From: Desulfoferula mesophila
GTDB lineage: Bacteria; Desulfobacterota; Desulfarculia; Desulfarculales; Desulfarculaceae
NCBI RefSeq assembly: GCF_037076455.1
Contig: NZ_AP028679.1
Coordinates: 3,301,501-3,365,500, forward strand
Length of the DNA: 64,000 bases
Direction: 5' to 3'
The notes below the pieces were generated by a model. It saw nothing but the letters and a program-made list of their open reading frames with translations, ran no database searches and was not told the DNA's origin. The first letter of the stretch is position 1; each line of letters begins with the position of its first letter. Shown piece after piece: positions 9,138-16,985 of the stretch. The position numbers were made by a program, and so were the translations under genes.

Positions 9138-9509
9138 ATGGCAAAAATACTATTGGCTGATCCAGAATTGAAAACTTGTCTACATAGTGGGCCATTAGAA
9201 CAAAATGGCCATGTGGTGACCGTGGTGGATGAAGAGCATCACCTTTACCGTGCGATAAAAAACTTTAATCCTGATGTGGTGGTCACCAACTATTTGGCCG
9301 ACATGAAAGCAGTGAATGAATTATGTAGAGCGATGGATGGACACCACATCAAAAAGCCGACGCTGGTCATCAGTACCCAAGACAAGCATTGGGCCGTGTT
9401 TCTTTTTGATGCGGTGGCTGGGTACTTCAATATATCGCCCATGCCGGGCAATCTCGCGGACGTCTTGACCAGCGTAATCGACCGAGTGCAAACCACGGGA
9501 GAATGTTGA
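9138..9509 (+). CDS. Stand-alone receiver-like protein lacking the phospho-Asp
   Basis: About 123 aa with the alternating strand-helix pattern of a receiver and no output domain. The first strand ends ILLADPE, keeping one acidic residue. The phospho-acceptor strand reads PDVVVTNYL, with Asn at the acceptor position. ATG 9138 follows AAAAGGA; the frame is open back to 9039, but that part is basic and unlike a receiver. Probably a pseudo-receiver that acts by binding a partner. Confidence 0.6.
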   Translation: MAKILLADPELKTCLHSGPLEQNGHVVTVVDEEHHLYRAIKNFNPDVVVTNYLADMKAVNELCRAMDGHHIKKPTLVISTQDKHWAVFLFDAVAGYFNISPMPGNLADVLTSVIDRVQTTGEC

Positions 9510-9787
9510 GTTGCCCCTGATTGCTTTGCCGTCGGGCGCTTGGGTTCGGTGTTGCCTGCCCCTCCTTTAAATGATCCGGAGGGCGACTTGGGCTCTTTTC
9601 AATGGTGTATGGAGGCCCAACAAGCCGCAGATCTCGAGGAGATGTCGAAAGTATAATTGGCGTGACCGGCCTAAGATGCACATGAGGGTTTGTAAGTGTT
9701 TGCCCTGACCGCCTCGATGTTACCCGGGAGTCTCCATTAGCTAAAACATCAAATCTGTCCCAGGGGCTTTGACTCCAAACAAAAGGC
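9510..9787. other. Intergenic stretch, nothing recognised
   Basis: About 280 bp between the receiver-like gene and the promoter of the GntR operon. No coding frame, repeat or RNA is recognisable. Confidence 0.4.
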
Positions 9788-9821
9788 TTGACAACTACAT
9801 ATTTTAGATTTTATAAAATAT
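9788..9821 (+). promoter_or_regulatory. Sigma-70 promoter with overlapping operator for the GntR operon
   Basis: TTGACA (9788-9793) and TTATAA (9811-9816) are separated by 17 bp. A perfect inverted repeat, ATATTTTA (9799-9806) and TAAAATAT (9814-9821), overlaps the spacer and the -10 box. The position suits autoregulation by the GntR-family protein encoded next. Confidence 0.55.
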
Positions 9822-9913
9822 AAAATGCGTGAGGCGAGGGGCACCAAATCAAGCCTCCCTCCCGGGCCAAACCTAAGTACTTGGCCAATAACGACATGAT
9901 GACGGGTAGTTAG

Positions 9914-10603
9914 ATGATCAATTCCGAGGATAGCGGCAGAAAGCGAAGAGGCGGCTATCGCACCATGACCGAGATAGCAACCGAGGCTATCAAGGAAGCG
10001 GTTTTGCAGGGCCACTACAAGCCCGGCAAGCGCCTCATTCCCGCACAACTGGAAAGTGAGCTTAACCTTGGCCGGGTGGCTATACGGGAGGCCCTGCGCG
10101 AACTGACCGGTTCCGGCCTGGTGGTTTCCGTGCCCAACAAGGGAGCCATTGTGGCCGAGGCGGTGGACGCCGAGGAAATGCGTGAGGTTTTTGAAATCAG
10201 GTACGACCTGGAAGGCAAGGCCTGCGAGTTGGCCGCCACCCGGATCAGCGAGGAGGAACTGTCCAAGCTCGAGCGCCTGAACGTCGATTTGGCCGGCTAC
10301 CAGGAGAACCCCCGGGAGTATTTCCTCCTCAACCGGAAGTTCCACCTGGATTTCTACCGTGCTTCCGGCTGGGACTTCCTTTGTCACATCATCGCCCAGC
10401 TCTTTGATCGTGTGCTGGTCTTCCGTAGCATCCACCCAATCAGCCAGGACTCCATCCCCTCCTACGTAGACCACCACGCAGAGTTACTGGCCGCGGCCCG
10501 GAAACGGGACGGGTCCCGGGCCAAGGAAGTCATGACAAGGCACCTGGAGTCCGGCTATCAGAGCTTTTTGTCCATCCTTAAGAAGAACGACCTCCGCGGC
10601 TAG
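9914..10603 (+). CDS. GntR-family regulator, FadR/FCD subfamily
   Basis: 229 aa. A winged HTH of the GntR type occupies about residues 18-85 (GHYKPGKRLIPAQLESEL, then VAIREALREL). An all-helical FCD ligand-binding domain follows (about 95-225), with metal or ligand-binding His residues at FHLDFYR, DHHAEL and RHLESGY. Such proteins usually sense organic acids and repress a nearby catabolic or transport operon. It ends 17 bp before a CoA transferase and heads a run that continues into a TRAP transporter, so it is probably the local repressor. Confidence 0.88.
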   Translation: MINSEDSGRKRRGGYRTMTEIATEAIKEAVLQGHYKPGKRLIPAQLESELNLGRVAIREALRELTGSGLVVSVPNKGAIVAEAVDAEEMREVFEIRYDLEGKACELAATRISEEELSKLERLNVDLAGYQENPREYFLLNRKFHLDFYRASGWDFLCHIIAQLFDRVLVFRSIHPISQDSIPSYVDHHAELLAAARKRDGSRAKEVMTRHLESGYQSFLSILKKNDLRG

Positions 10604-10620
10604 GCGCAAGAGGAGATTCA

Positions 10621-11826
10621 ATGGAAAACGTGGCTTCGAACGGGCCTCTCCATGGCATTAAGGTATTGGACTTCGCCCATGTTCTTTCCGCCCCCTACAC
10701 TACTATGTTGCTGGGCGACCTGGGCGCCGAGGTGCTGAAGGTAGAGAAGCCTGGCATGGGCGACGGCCTACGCAACTCCCCGCCCCTGCAGAAGGGAGAG
10801 AGCTCCTACTACTTCTGCGCCAACCGCAACAAGAAATGCATTGCGGTGGATCTGAAGCGCCCAGATGGCGTGGAACTTATCAAGGGCATGATGGGCGAAT
10901 TCGACGTGCTGGTGGAGAACTTCCGGCCTGGGGTGATGGACCGCCTGGGCCTGGGGTACGAGGCAGCCAAGGCCATAAGGCCCGACGTCATCTACGCCTC
11001 CCTGAACGCCTTCGGCGAGCATGGCCCCTACCGCGACAAGCCTGGGTTTGAGCTGATCGTCCAGGCGCTCACCGGCGTGGTCAGCGTCACCAGCCCCGAG
11101 GGTGGCCCTCCGGCCAAAGTCCAGATCCAGATGGTGGACCTGTGCGGCGGCATGTTCCTGTGCATCGCCATCCTGGGAGCCCTTTTCCACCGCCAGAGGA
11201 CCGGTGAGGGGCAGCGGGTCAATACCTCCCTTTACGAGGCCACGGTGGCCATGATGACCAACTTGGTGGGCATCGCTCTCATGGGGGCCAAGGTGCCCAC
11301 GGGCATGCGGACCCGCAACCCCCAACTGTTCCCTTCCCAGGCATTTAAGACCAGCGACGGCCACATAGCAGTGGTGTGCACCCCTGACCACTGGTCGCGG
11401 TTTTGCGGGGCCCTGGGCAAGGAGGAGTGGATAAAGCACCCACAGTACGGCAACGTGCGCTGGCGGGTGGAGAATTACGACCAGATGGAGCAACTGGTCG
11501 AGCAGGTGACTATCACCAAGAGCACCGAGCAGTGGCGGCAGCTGCTGGAAGCCGCCCAGGTTGCCTGTGGCCCCCTGAACCGGGTGGAGGACATGTTTGC
11601 CGATCCCCAGTTCAAGGCCCTGGACCTGGTGACCGAGATGATGCACACCGTGGCTGGCAAGATAAAGATATTGAGGCCGCCCTTCTCTCTTTCACAAACC
11701 CCCGCCCGAGTCCGCTTGCCTCCTCCAGCACTAGGAGAGCACACCAGGCAGGTCCTTGAGGAGATGGGCCTCAGCCAGGAACAAATAGAGCGCCTCGTGG
11801 ATGAAGGCATCGTGCAAACCCTTTAA
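10621..11826 (+). CDS. Class III (CaiB/BaiF family) CoA transferase
   Basis: 401 aa, the normal family length. The N-terminus has GIKVLDFAHVLSAPYTTMLL and GDLGAEVLKVEKPGMGD, and further on VENFRPGVMDRLGLGY. The catalytic Asp is expected in the QMVDLCGGMF region (about residue 175). The family moves CoA between carboxylic acids by a ping-pong mechanism. It lies between a FadR-type regulator and a TAXI-TRAP transporter, so it probably activates the acid the transporter brings in. The substrate cannot be told from sequence. Confidence 0.9.
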   Translation: MENVASNGPLHGIKVLDFAHVLSAPYTTMLLGDLGAEVLKVEKPGMGDGLRNSPPLQKGESSYYFCANRNKKCIAVDLKRPDGVELIKGMMGEFDVLVENFRPGVMDRLGLGYEAAKAIRPDVIYASLNAFGEHGPYRDKPGFELIVQALTGVVSVTSPEGGPPAKVQIQMVDLCGGMFLCIAILGALFHRQRTGEGQRVNTSLYEATVAMMTNLVGIALMGAKVPTGMRTRNPQLFPSQAFKTSDGHIAVVCTPDHWSRFCGALGKEEWIKHPQYGNVRWRVENYDQMEQLVEQVTITKSTEQWRQLLEAAQVACGPLNRVEDMFADPQFKALDLVTEMMHTVAGKIKILRPPFSLSQTPARVRLPPPALGEHTRQVLEEMGLSQEQIERLVDEGIVQTL

Positions 11827-11900
11827 CCCAGGGAGACTTAAAGCCAGCCGCCGTTGCCTGGACGCGGCCGTCGCTGAAACATTTTCGAGGAGGTTGACCC

Positions 11901-12899
11901 ATGAAACAGTTACGGATTTTAGGTGTGGCCGTTTTGATGGCGACTATGGCGCTGGTCTGGTCGGGTGCGGCCTGGGCCCAGACGAACCTGAGCCTCATAA
12001 CCGCCCCCTTTGGCACGGGTTCCTACGTCTTGGGATCCGCCCTGGAGCAGATCACCAAAAAATACTCCAAAAACCTCCAGATCACCTCGTCCGAGTCGCC
12101 GGGCCTGGTTTTCAACTGCCGCAAGCTAAACAAAGAGCCAGAGCTCAAGAAATCCATGTTCATGTCGTTCACCGTGGGCATCAACTGGCTGGCCACCGAA
12201 GGCAAAAAGCCCTTCAAGAAGAAGTATCCCTCCGCCCTGTTGCTGGCCAACTATAACCTGATCTCCTGCTGGTTGGTCACCCTGGACCCCAAGATCAAGA
12301 CCCACCAGGATCTGGTTGGCAAGAAGATCGCCCTGGGCCGCGCCCCCCAGATCTCCTGGACCATTGAGCCGGAGATGATCATTCGTTATGGCTGGGGGCT
12401 AGCCGACAAGATCGATATTCAAAAGGTTGGCACCAAACCGGCGGTGCGGGCCCTGCTGGACGGCCTGGTGGACGCCGCCATCATCGGTGGCTATGCCGAC
12501 CCGGTTAGCGGGACCATGTCCCCCAGTCCCCAGACGGTAGAGTTGCTGGCCTCGGGCAAGACCCTATACCACATTCCCTGGGGAAAGGAGGCGGTGCAGA
12601 AGGTCATCGACCGGGGCCTACCCATCGCCCACTATACTATCGCCCCCAAAGCCGTGGCCGGCCTGAACCAGCCCATGGACTCTTTCTGTGACATGGTTTC
12701 CTGGCAGGCCTATCCTGAGCTTCCCGAGAAGGCTGCTTACGAAACTGTCAAGCTGATCATAGATCACGTTGGCGATTTCAAGGACTACCACGCCCTTGGC
12801 AAGCTGATGTCGCGCAAGTCACTGGCCTATGGCTGGGATCCCAAGCGCATCCATCCTGGCGCCCTGAAGGCCTACCGGGAGGCGGGCATCATTAAGTAG
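11901..12899 (+). CDS. TAXI-family TRAP transporter solute-binding protein
   Basis: 332 aa. A signal peptide ends at AWAQ (about residue 27). The mature part starts LSLITAPFGTGSYVLGSAL, typical of the TAXI group of TRAP binding proteins, and continues with TSSESPGL and VGKKIALGRAP. It binds a small organic solute in the periplasm and delivers it to the permease encoded next. AGGAGG precedes the ATG. A stable hairpin separates this gene from the permease gene, a common way to make more binding protein than permease. Confidence 0.88.
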   Translation: MKQLRILGVAVLMATMALVWSGAAWAQTNLSLITAPFGTGSYVLGSALEQITKKYSKNLQITSSESPGLVFNCRKLNKEPELKKSMFMSFTVGINWLATEGKKPFKKKYPSALLLANYNLISCWLVTLDPKIKTHQDLVGKKIALGRAPQISWTIEPEMIIRYGWGLADKIDIQKVGTKPAVRALLDGLVDAAIIGGYADPVSGTMSPSPQTVELLASGKTLYHIPWGKEAVQKVIDRGLPIAHYTIAPKAVAGLNQPMDSFCDMVSWQAYPELPEKAAYETVKLIIDHVGDFKDYHALGKLMSRKSLAYGWDPKRIHPGALKAYREAGIIK

Positions 12900-12905
12900 G
12901 GTAAT

Positions 12906-12937
12906 CTGGCCATCCCGGTTCTGACCGGGATGGCCAG
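12906..12937 (+). promoter_or_regulatory. Intercistronic 14-bp hairpin between binding protein and permease
   Basis: CTGGCCATCCCGGT (12906-12919) pairs perfectly with ACCGGGATGGCCAG (12924-12937) around a 4-nt loop. No T-run follows. It should protect the upstream message from 3' exonucleases or partly stop transcription, lowering permease expression. Confidence 0.65.
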
Positions 12938-12992
12938 CGGTTACCAAGGCAGCAGCGGCCTTTGGAAACTCTCGATAATTAAGGACATGGCT

Positions 12993-14906
12993 ATGCAGGG
13001 TGGATCTCAGGGGCTAGCCTCGCGGATCGTTGAGAAGCTATTCATCGCAATGGGTTTGGCGATGTTCACCTACCAGATGGTGAGCACCCAATATCTTTTT
13101 GTCGGCAGCTTCGAGCACCAGAACATCCATCTGTTTTTTGCCCTTTTCCTGGCCTTCCTGAACCTCATGCGCCTGCGAACCAGCCCCTGGCTGTGGGCCA
13201 TGCAGACGGTGCTGCTATTGGCAGGCATATTGTGCACCGTCTACGTGGGCCTGAATTTGGAGCACCTGGAAGAGGTGGTGGGTTATCCCGACCCGGTTGA
13301 CGTCTTGGTCGGCTCTGTACTAATCGTGCTCTCCCTGGAGGCCACTCGCCAGGCCTGGGGGCTCACCCTGCCCATCGTGGCAATCCTGTTCATCCTCTAC
13401 TTTTTCTTCGGACAATATATCCCCGGCCCCTTGTATCACCGCGCCTTCAACTTTGACTACGTTATCTCCTATCTGTGCATAGGGCTCACCGGGGTCTATG
13501 GCACATTCCTTTCCATTTCGGCCAACCAGATATTCCTCTTCGTGGTCTTCGGCTCCCTGCTCAGCGTGATCAAGATCAACGACTTCCTCTACGAGGCGGG
13601 TAAAGTGGTGGGACGTCATCTGGAAGGGGGCCCGGCCCAGACAGCGGTTGTTTCCAGCTCCCTGGTGGGCATGGTTACTGGTGCCGCGGTGGCTAACGTG
13701 GCCATCACCGGGGCCTTCACTATCCCTTACATGAAACGTGTGGGCTACTCGCCGGCACTGGCCGGGGCCATCGAGGCTACCGCCTCCACCGGAGGGCAAC
13801 TGATGCCGCCGGTCATGGGAGCCGCTGCCTTTTTGATGGCTTTTTTCGTGGGGGTGCCCTACGCGGACATCATGCTGGCCGGCATCCTTCCCGCCGTGCT
13901 CTTTTATCTGGCGGTCTTCTTGGGGGTGCAGCTGGTGTCGGTGGCTAGCGGTATCAAAGCCCCCAAGGAGAAGGCCGATTGGGCCTTGATCCGGCGCCGC
14001 GCCCCCCTGTTCGTTGTGCCGGTTGGGCTTATCGTCCTGCTCCTGCTCCTGCGCTTCAGCCCCATGCTGGCCGCCTTCTGGGCCATCGTGGTCGCCCTGG
14101 CCCTGGCCTTCCTGTTCCGGGAGACGCGCCCCACCTGGCCCGAGCTGGCCCGCTGCCTGGCCAAGGGATCTCTAGTGGGGGCGAAGATAGCAGTGTCCCT
14201 GTGCGTGGTGGGCATGATCGCCCAGACCCTGGTAACCACCGGCTTGGGCAGCAAGATCGCCGGGCTGGTGGAGGCCCTGAGCGGGGGAAACGTATTTATC
14301 GCCCTGATGATGACCATGGTGGTCTCCATCATCCTGGGCTGCGGGGTGCCGCCGGTGGCGGCCTACAGCTTGGTGGCCATCGTCACCGTGCCCGCCCTGA
14401 TCAAGATGGGCGTGGTCCCCCTGTCGGCCCACTTCTTCTGCTTTTACTTCTCCATCATCTCCGCAGTTACCCCGCCAGTGGCCCTGGGCGCCTTGGCCGG
14501 CGCCGGCATCGCGGAGGCCAACTACTTCCAAACAGCGACGAAAGCCTTCAAGCTTTCCATTGCCGGTTTTATCATCCCCTACCTCATCGTCTACAACCCG
14601 GTGCTCACCCTACATGTGGAAAACTGGGCCTGGGCGCTGGGGTCCCTGATCTCCATACCCATTGGCCTGATGACCCTGTCGGCCGTAATTTATAACGTGG
14701 GGTTGATCAAGTTCACGGTTGGGGAAAGAATATTGGCCCTGGCCTGCAGCGCCTCCATGTTCGGCTACTGTACCCTGCGCCAGTTCGAGCACATTCCCTT
14801 GGAATATCCCTTCTTGGCGATAGGCTTGGGGACCTTTGCCTACCTAATATTCAGCCAAGTCAAGAAGGTCAAGACCAAGGCGAGGGCCGTAAACACGGCG
14901 CACTGA
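12993..14906 (+). CDS. Fused TRAP transporter permease (4TM-12TM)
   Basis: About 637 aa, almost entirely hydrophobic. The N-terminal part has about four to five membrane segments (DctQ-like). The remainder is the large DctM-like channel part, with GTFLSISANQIFLFVVFGS, GAAVANVAITGAFTIPYMK, TASTGGQLMPPVMGAAAF and SAVTPPVALGALAGAGIAEA, all hallmark TAXI-TRAP permease segments. Start 12993 is chosen because AAGGA (12981-12985) is 7 nt upstream; an earlier in-frame ATG at 12930 falls inside the intercistronic hairpin. It works with the preceding binding protein as a secondary, ion-driven importer. Confidence 0.9.
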   Translation: MQGGSQGLASRIVEKLFIAMGLAMFTYQMVSTQYLFVGSFEHQNIHLFFALFLAFLNLMRLRTSPWLWAMQTVLLLAGILCTVYVGLNLEHLEEVVGYPDPVDVLVGSVLIVLSLEATRQAWGLTLPIVAILFILYFFFGQYIPGPLYHRAFNFDYVISYLCIGLTGVYGTFLSISANQIFLFVVFGSLLSVIKINDFLYEAGKVVGRHLEGGPAQTAVVSSSLVGMVTGAAVANVAITGAFTIPYMKRVGYSPALAGAIEATASTGGQLMPPVMGAAAFLMAFFVGVPYADIMLAGILPAVLFYLAVFLGVQLVSVASGIKAPKEKADWALIRRRAPLFVVPVGLIVLLLLLRFSPMLAAFWAIVVALALAFLFRETRPTWPELARCLAKGSLVGAKIAVSLCVVGMIAQTLVTTGLGSKIAGLVEALSGGNVFIALMMTMVVSIILGCGVPPVAAYSLVAIVTVPALIKMGVVPLSAHFFCFYFSIISAVTPPVALGALAGAGIAEANYFQTATKAFKLSIAGFIIPYLIVYNPVLTLHVENWAWALGSLISIPIGLMTLSAVIYNVGLIKFTVGERILALACSASMFGYCTLRQFEHIPLEYPFLAIGLGTFAYLIFSQVKKVKTKARAVNTAH

Positions 14907-15257
14907 GCGAAGGCGACACCGTGATTTGCACCCCAAACCCTATTTTTAAGTTAGGATTTGGGCCGAGCAAGGGAGGGCGACGATGGCCAGGGAGCACTAT
15001 TCGGCCGAGCAGATGATGGGCAGTCGGCGCTCACTTGCAGTGTATCTTGCATCTGCTGCTGCAACTAGTGGGCATTCCATCAAATGAAGGTTGTCGGCTA
15101 TACCTTTGAATAAGGCCTACCAAACCAAAATCATAAAAGCATTTACAAGGTAAGCTGGGCAGCCACCGGAAACTATTGTTCTGCTGGTCTCACAGGCCAA
15201 TTTTTATTCCAGAATCGACGATCTCGGCAGGCGGAGGGGTTGGGTAGGTATAAACAA
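14907..15257. other. Intergenic stretch left of the integrated elements, with a dispersed repeat
   Basis: No coding frame is supportable. At 14946-14981 there is a sequence that recurs inverted inside element 2 at about 27469-27504 (core AAGTTAGGATTT, GGGCC, GGGAGGGCGAC, with a few changes). The boundary between old chromosome and mobile DNA must lie in or near this stretch. Confidence 0.5.
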
Positions 15258-15524
15258 ATGAACTGCCCTGCCTGTAACAGCTTCCAAGTGCACGTCCTGG
15301 CCACCCAAGCGGCGATCCGGGCCGGATGCTACGAAAAGACCGCAGCGGTCATCGGGGCCGAAAACCTTATAAAACCTGATATCGCGGCATCCATCCAGGC
15401 GGCCATGCACGCCAGGGCCGAGCGCACCCGGATCACCGCCGACAAGGTGGTGGGGGAGTTGGCCAGGTGGGATTCGCTGAGCTGCGCCATTGAACTACTC
15501 ATCGAAAAACTGCTCTGGGTTTAG
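15258..15524 (+). pseudogene. Fragment of a phage terminase small subunit
   Basis: The segment ATQAAIRAGCYEKTAAVIG, then ENLIKPDIAASIQ and ARAERTRITADKVVGELAR, matches the N-terminal HTH region and following helix of terminase small subunits, which bind phage DNA at the packaging start. The part before it (NCPACNSFQ) does not belong to that family, and the usual C-terminal half is missing, so this is a truncated or fused remnant. It sits between the chromosome and the leftmost tRNA-Phe repeat, beside the tail of an integrase gene. Confidence 0.6.
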
Positions 15525-15590
15525 TGCTACCAAGCGTTCAGCAACGACGTTCAACTCCACCAACTTTCATTTTATTTCACCAAAAAATGT

Positions 15591-15659
15591 GGCACAGCGG
15601 TGGCACAAGCCCGTCTTCTCACAAAAAAAGAGGCTAGCCCGATTAGGCTAACCTCTTGA
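15591..15659 (+). pseudogene. 3' remnant of a third tyrosine integrase gene
   Basis: The last 13 codons, ending TKKEASPIRLTS and stop, are the same peptide as the end of the element 1 integrase at 22981, and the distance from stop to the tRNA repeat is the same (6 nt). Two GGCACA motifs 11 bp apart (15591 and 15602) correspond to the GGGCACA arm repeats at the end of the element 1 integrase. The rest of the gene is gone. Confidence 0.7.
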
Positions 15660-15665
15660 TTTTGT

Positions 15666-15712
15666 TGGTGCCGAGGGACGGAGTTGAACCGCCGACACGG
15701 GGATTTTCAGTC
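15666..15712. repeat. att site 1: 47-bp copy of the tRNA-Phe 3' part
   Basis: These 47 bp equal 22988-23034 and the 3' part of the intact tRNA-Phe at 37595-37641, from the CCA end to the anticodon loop. The sequence then diverges (GAAACCG instead of CCCTGCT), so no tRNA is encoded here. It is the left boundary of element 1 and the right boundary of the older remnant. Confidence 0.9.
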
Positions 15713-15831
15713 GAAACCGTGTAATCAGCAAGGAGTAAGTGATTTCGGGTAACTAGCTAACATCACACAGACTAAGCTTGGCTCAATGGGTTGGGAAATG
15801 GTAGGGTGAGCCAGGCTTTTTGTGTAGCGGT

Positions 15832-15852
15832 GGGCACAGTTTCGGGCACAGT
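15832..15852 (+). repeat. Arm-type integrase repeats, left end of element 1
   Basis: Two copies of GGGCACAGT start at 15832 and 15844. The same motif pair with the same 12-bp offset occurs at the other end of the element (22921, 22933), as expected for integrase arm-binding sites. Confidence 0.6.
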
Positions 15853-15863
15853 CGGGGGAACCC

Positions 15864-16814
15864 ATGGTGGACAAAGACGTTGTTAATTATCTAGTTGAAG
15901 CCTTGGAGATAACCAGCGCCGAGGAACGGTTCGGTGCGGAAATTGAAAAACACACCAATGTAATACCCAAGGAAAGGATTCCTGAGCTATTACATGATCG
16001 CGGCGACTATGCAGCCATTGATCGTTCTAGAGTTAATTTTTTATTAGATTTGTCAGTTGAGTTGTGTGTTCAGTCCATGCAAATAGCCCATGCAACTAGA
16101 CCGATCAGTGAAACCCAAGCCGTCATCGATCGATCTTACAAAGATTTCGGGGAAAATGTAAACAAGGAGCATCTAAAGACAGCCCAAAATAATATGCTTG
16201 AATATTACAAGAAATTTAAGAAGGTGAACAGCGATGAGCGAAAAAAATTAATAAATAACATGCCAGATATGATCGTATCAAGATGGAAAGTAGATCGTGT
16301 TCTTAAATTTTTCTTTCTAGACAACTACACCCAAATCAAGATATTTTTAACATTACTAGACACAAAATTCCCAAATGGAGGGTATGAGCCAAACGACGTT
16401 ATACAATATTTGTCTTCGCTGATTTATTATCATTTATTAATGGCATCAACCGCACCGCCTGAACTTAATAATGCAATGTATCTAGTCACCAGCAAAGTGG
16501 CACTTTTGGCTGGACATATGCTCGCAACGTTTAACGGGGTGAATGAGCGAGCTGATGCAGGGATTCGTGGTGTAAAGGTCAGAACAGACAAGGGCAACGA
16601 GTTGGACAAATGGATAGCACACGTTTTTTTGCGTGAACTAGACCCCGAAGAACGAAAACCACCGGGAACTGCTGTACATAAGAAAATTAAGAATAGGCTT
16701 GAAGTAATGGCTAGTGATAGCACCGAAATCGCCAACCTGATAAAGGGTGGCGTTAGTTACGACAGAGTAAGGCGCGCTCTACAGGAATGTGGTGAGTGGC
16801 CTTTGAAAAAGTAG
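15864..16814 (+). CDS. AT-rich hypothetical protein of element 1
   Basis: 316 aa, mostly helical by eye, with no signal peptide or membrane segment and no family I recognise. Base composition is clearly more AT-rich than the host, so it is recently acquired cargo. It is the first gene inside the left end, the accessory position in many integrative elements, and is set off by a palindrome pair and a terminator from the replication gene. A defence or host-interaction role is possible from position alone; there is no motif evidence. Confidence 0.6.
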   Translation: MVDKDVVNYLVEALEITSAEERFGAEIEKHTNVIPKERIPELLHDRGDYAAIDRSRVNFLLDLSVELCVQSMQIAHATRPISETQAVIDRSYKDFGENVNKEHLKTAQNNMLEYYKKFKKVNSDERKKLINNMPDMIVSRWKVDRVLKFFFLDNYTQIKIFLTLLDTKFPNGGYEPNDVIQYLSSLIYYHLLMASTAPPELNNAMYLVTSKVALLAGHMLATFNGVNERADAGIRGVKVRTDKGNELDKWIAHVFLRELDPEERKPPGTAVHKKIKNRLEVMASDSTEIANLIKGGVSYDRVRRALQECGEWPLKK

Positions 16815-16822
16815 AACCACAC

Positions 16823-16893
16823 TTGCATGACCTAGGTCTTGCAAAATAAAATGCACTAAAAATAAATATATTTGCACGACCAAGGTGTTGCAA
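16823..16893. repeat. Two related 22-bp palindromic repeats before the RepA-like gene
   Basis: TTGCATGACCTAGGTCTTGC continues to AA at 16844 and is a near-perfect palindrome. A second version, TTGCACGACCAAGGTGTTGC plus AA, lies at 16872-16893, 49 bp further on. They could be operators for the RepA-like gene or part of an origin. Confidence 0.5.
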
Positions 16894-16895
16894 AA

Positions 16896-16923
16896 GGTCG
16901 CCCCTTTTCTGGGCGGCCTTTTT
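16896..16923 (+). terminator. Rho-independent terminator after the AT-rich gene
   Basis: GGTCGCCC, a short CTTTTCT loop and GGGCGGCC are followed by TTTTTA. It ends the transcript of the 15864 gene, or attenuates read-through towards the RepA-like gene. Confidence 0.7.
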
Positions 16924-16985
16924 ACGTAATGATGCGTTTAACGAAAGGTTGATTTGGTTTTGTTTATATACAGGAGATTGTTTGA

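Noticed and set aside
10768-11646. 292-codon minus-strand frame opposite the CoA transferase
   Set aside because: Antisense shadow; His/Gly/Leu-rich and without family features.
15666-15742. Possible tRNA gene at 15666 and again at 22988
   Set aside because: Only the 3' 47 nt of tRNA-Phe are present; the anticodon-stem 5' strand, D arm and acceptor 5' strand are missing. They are att copies.
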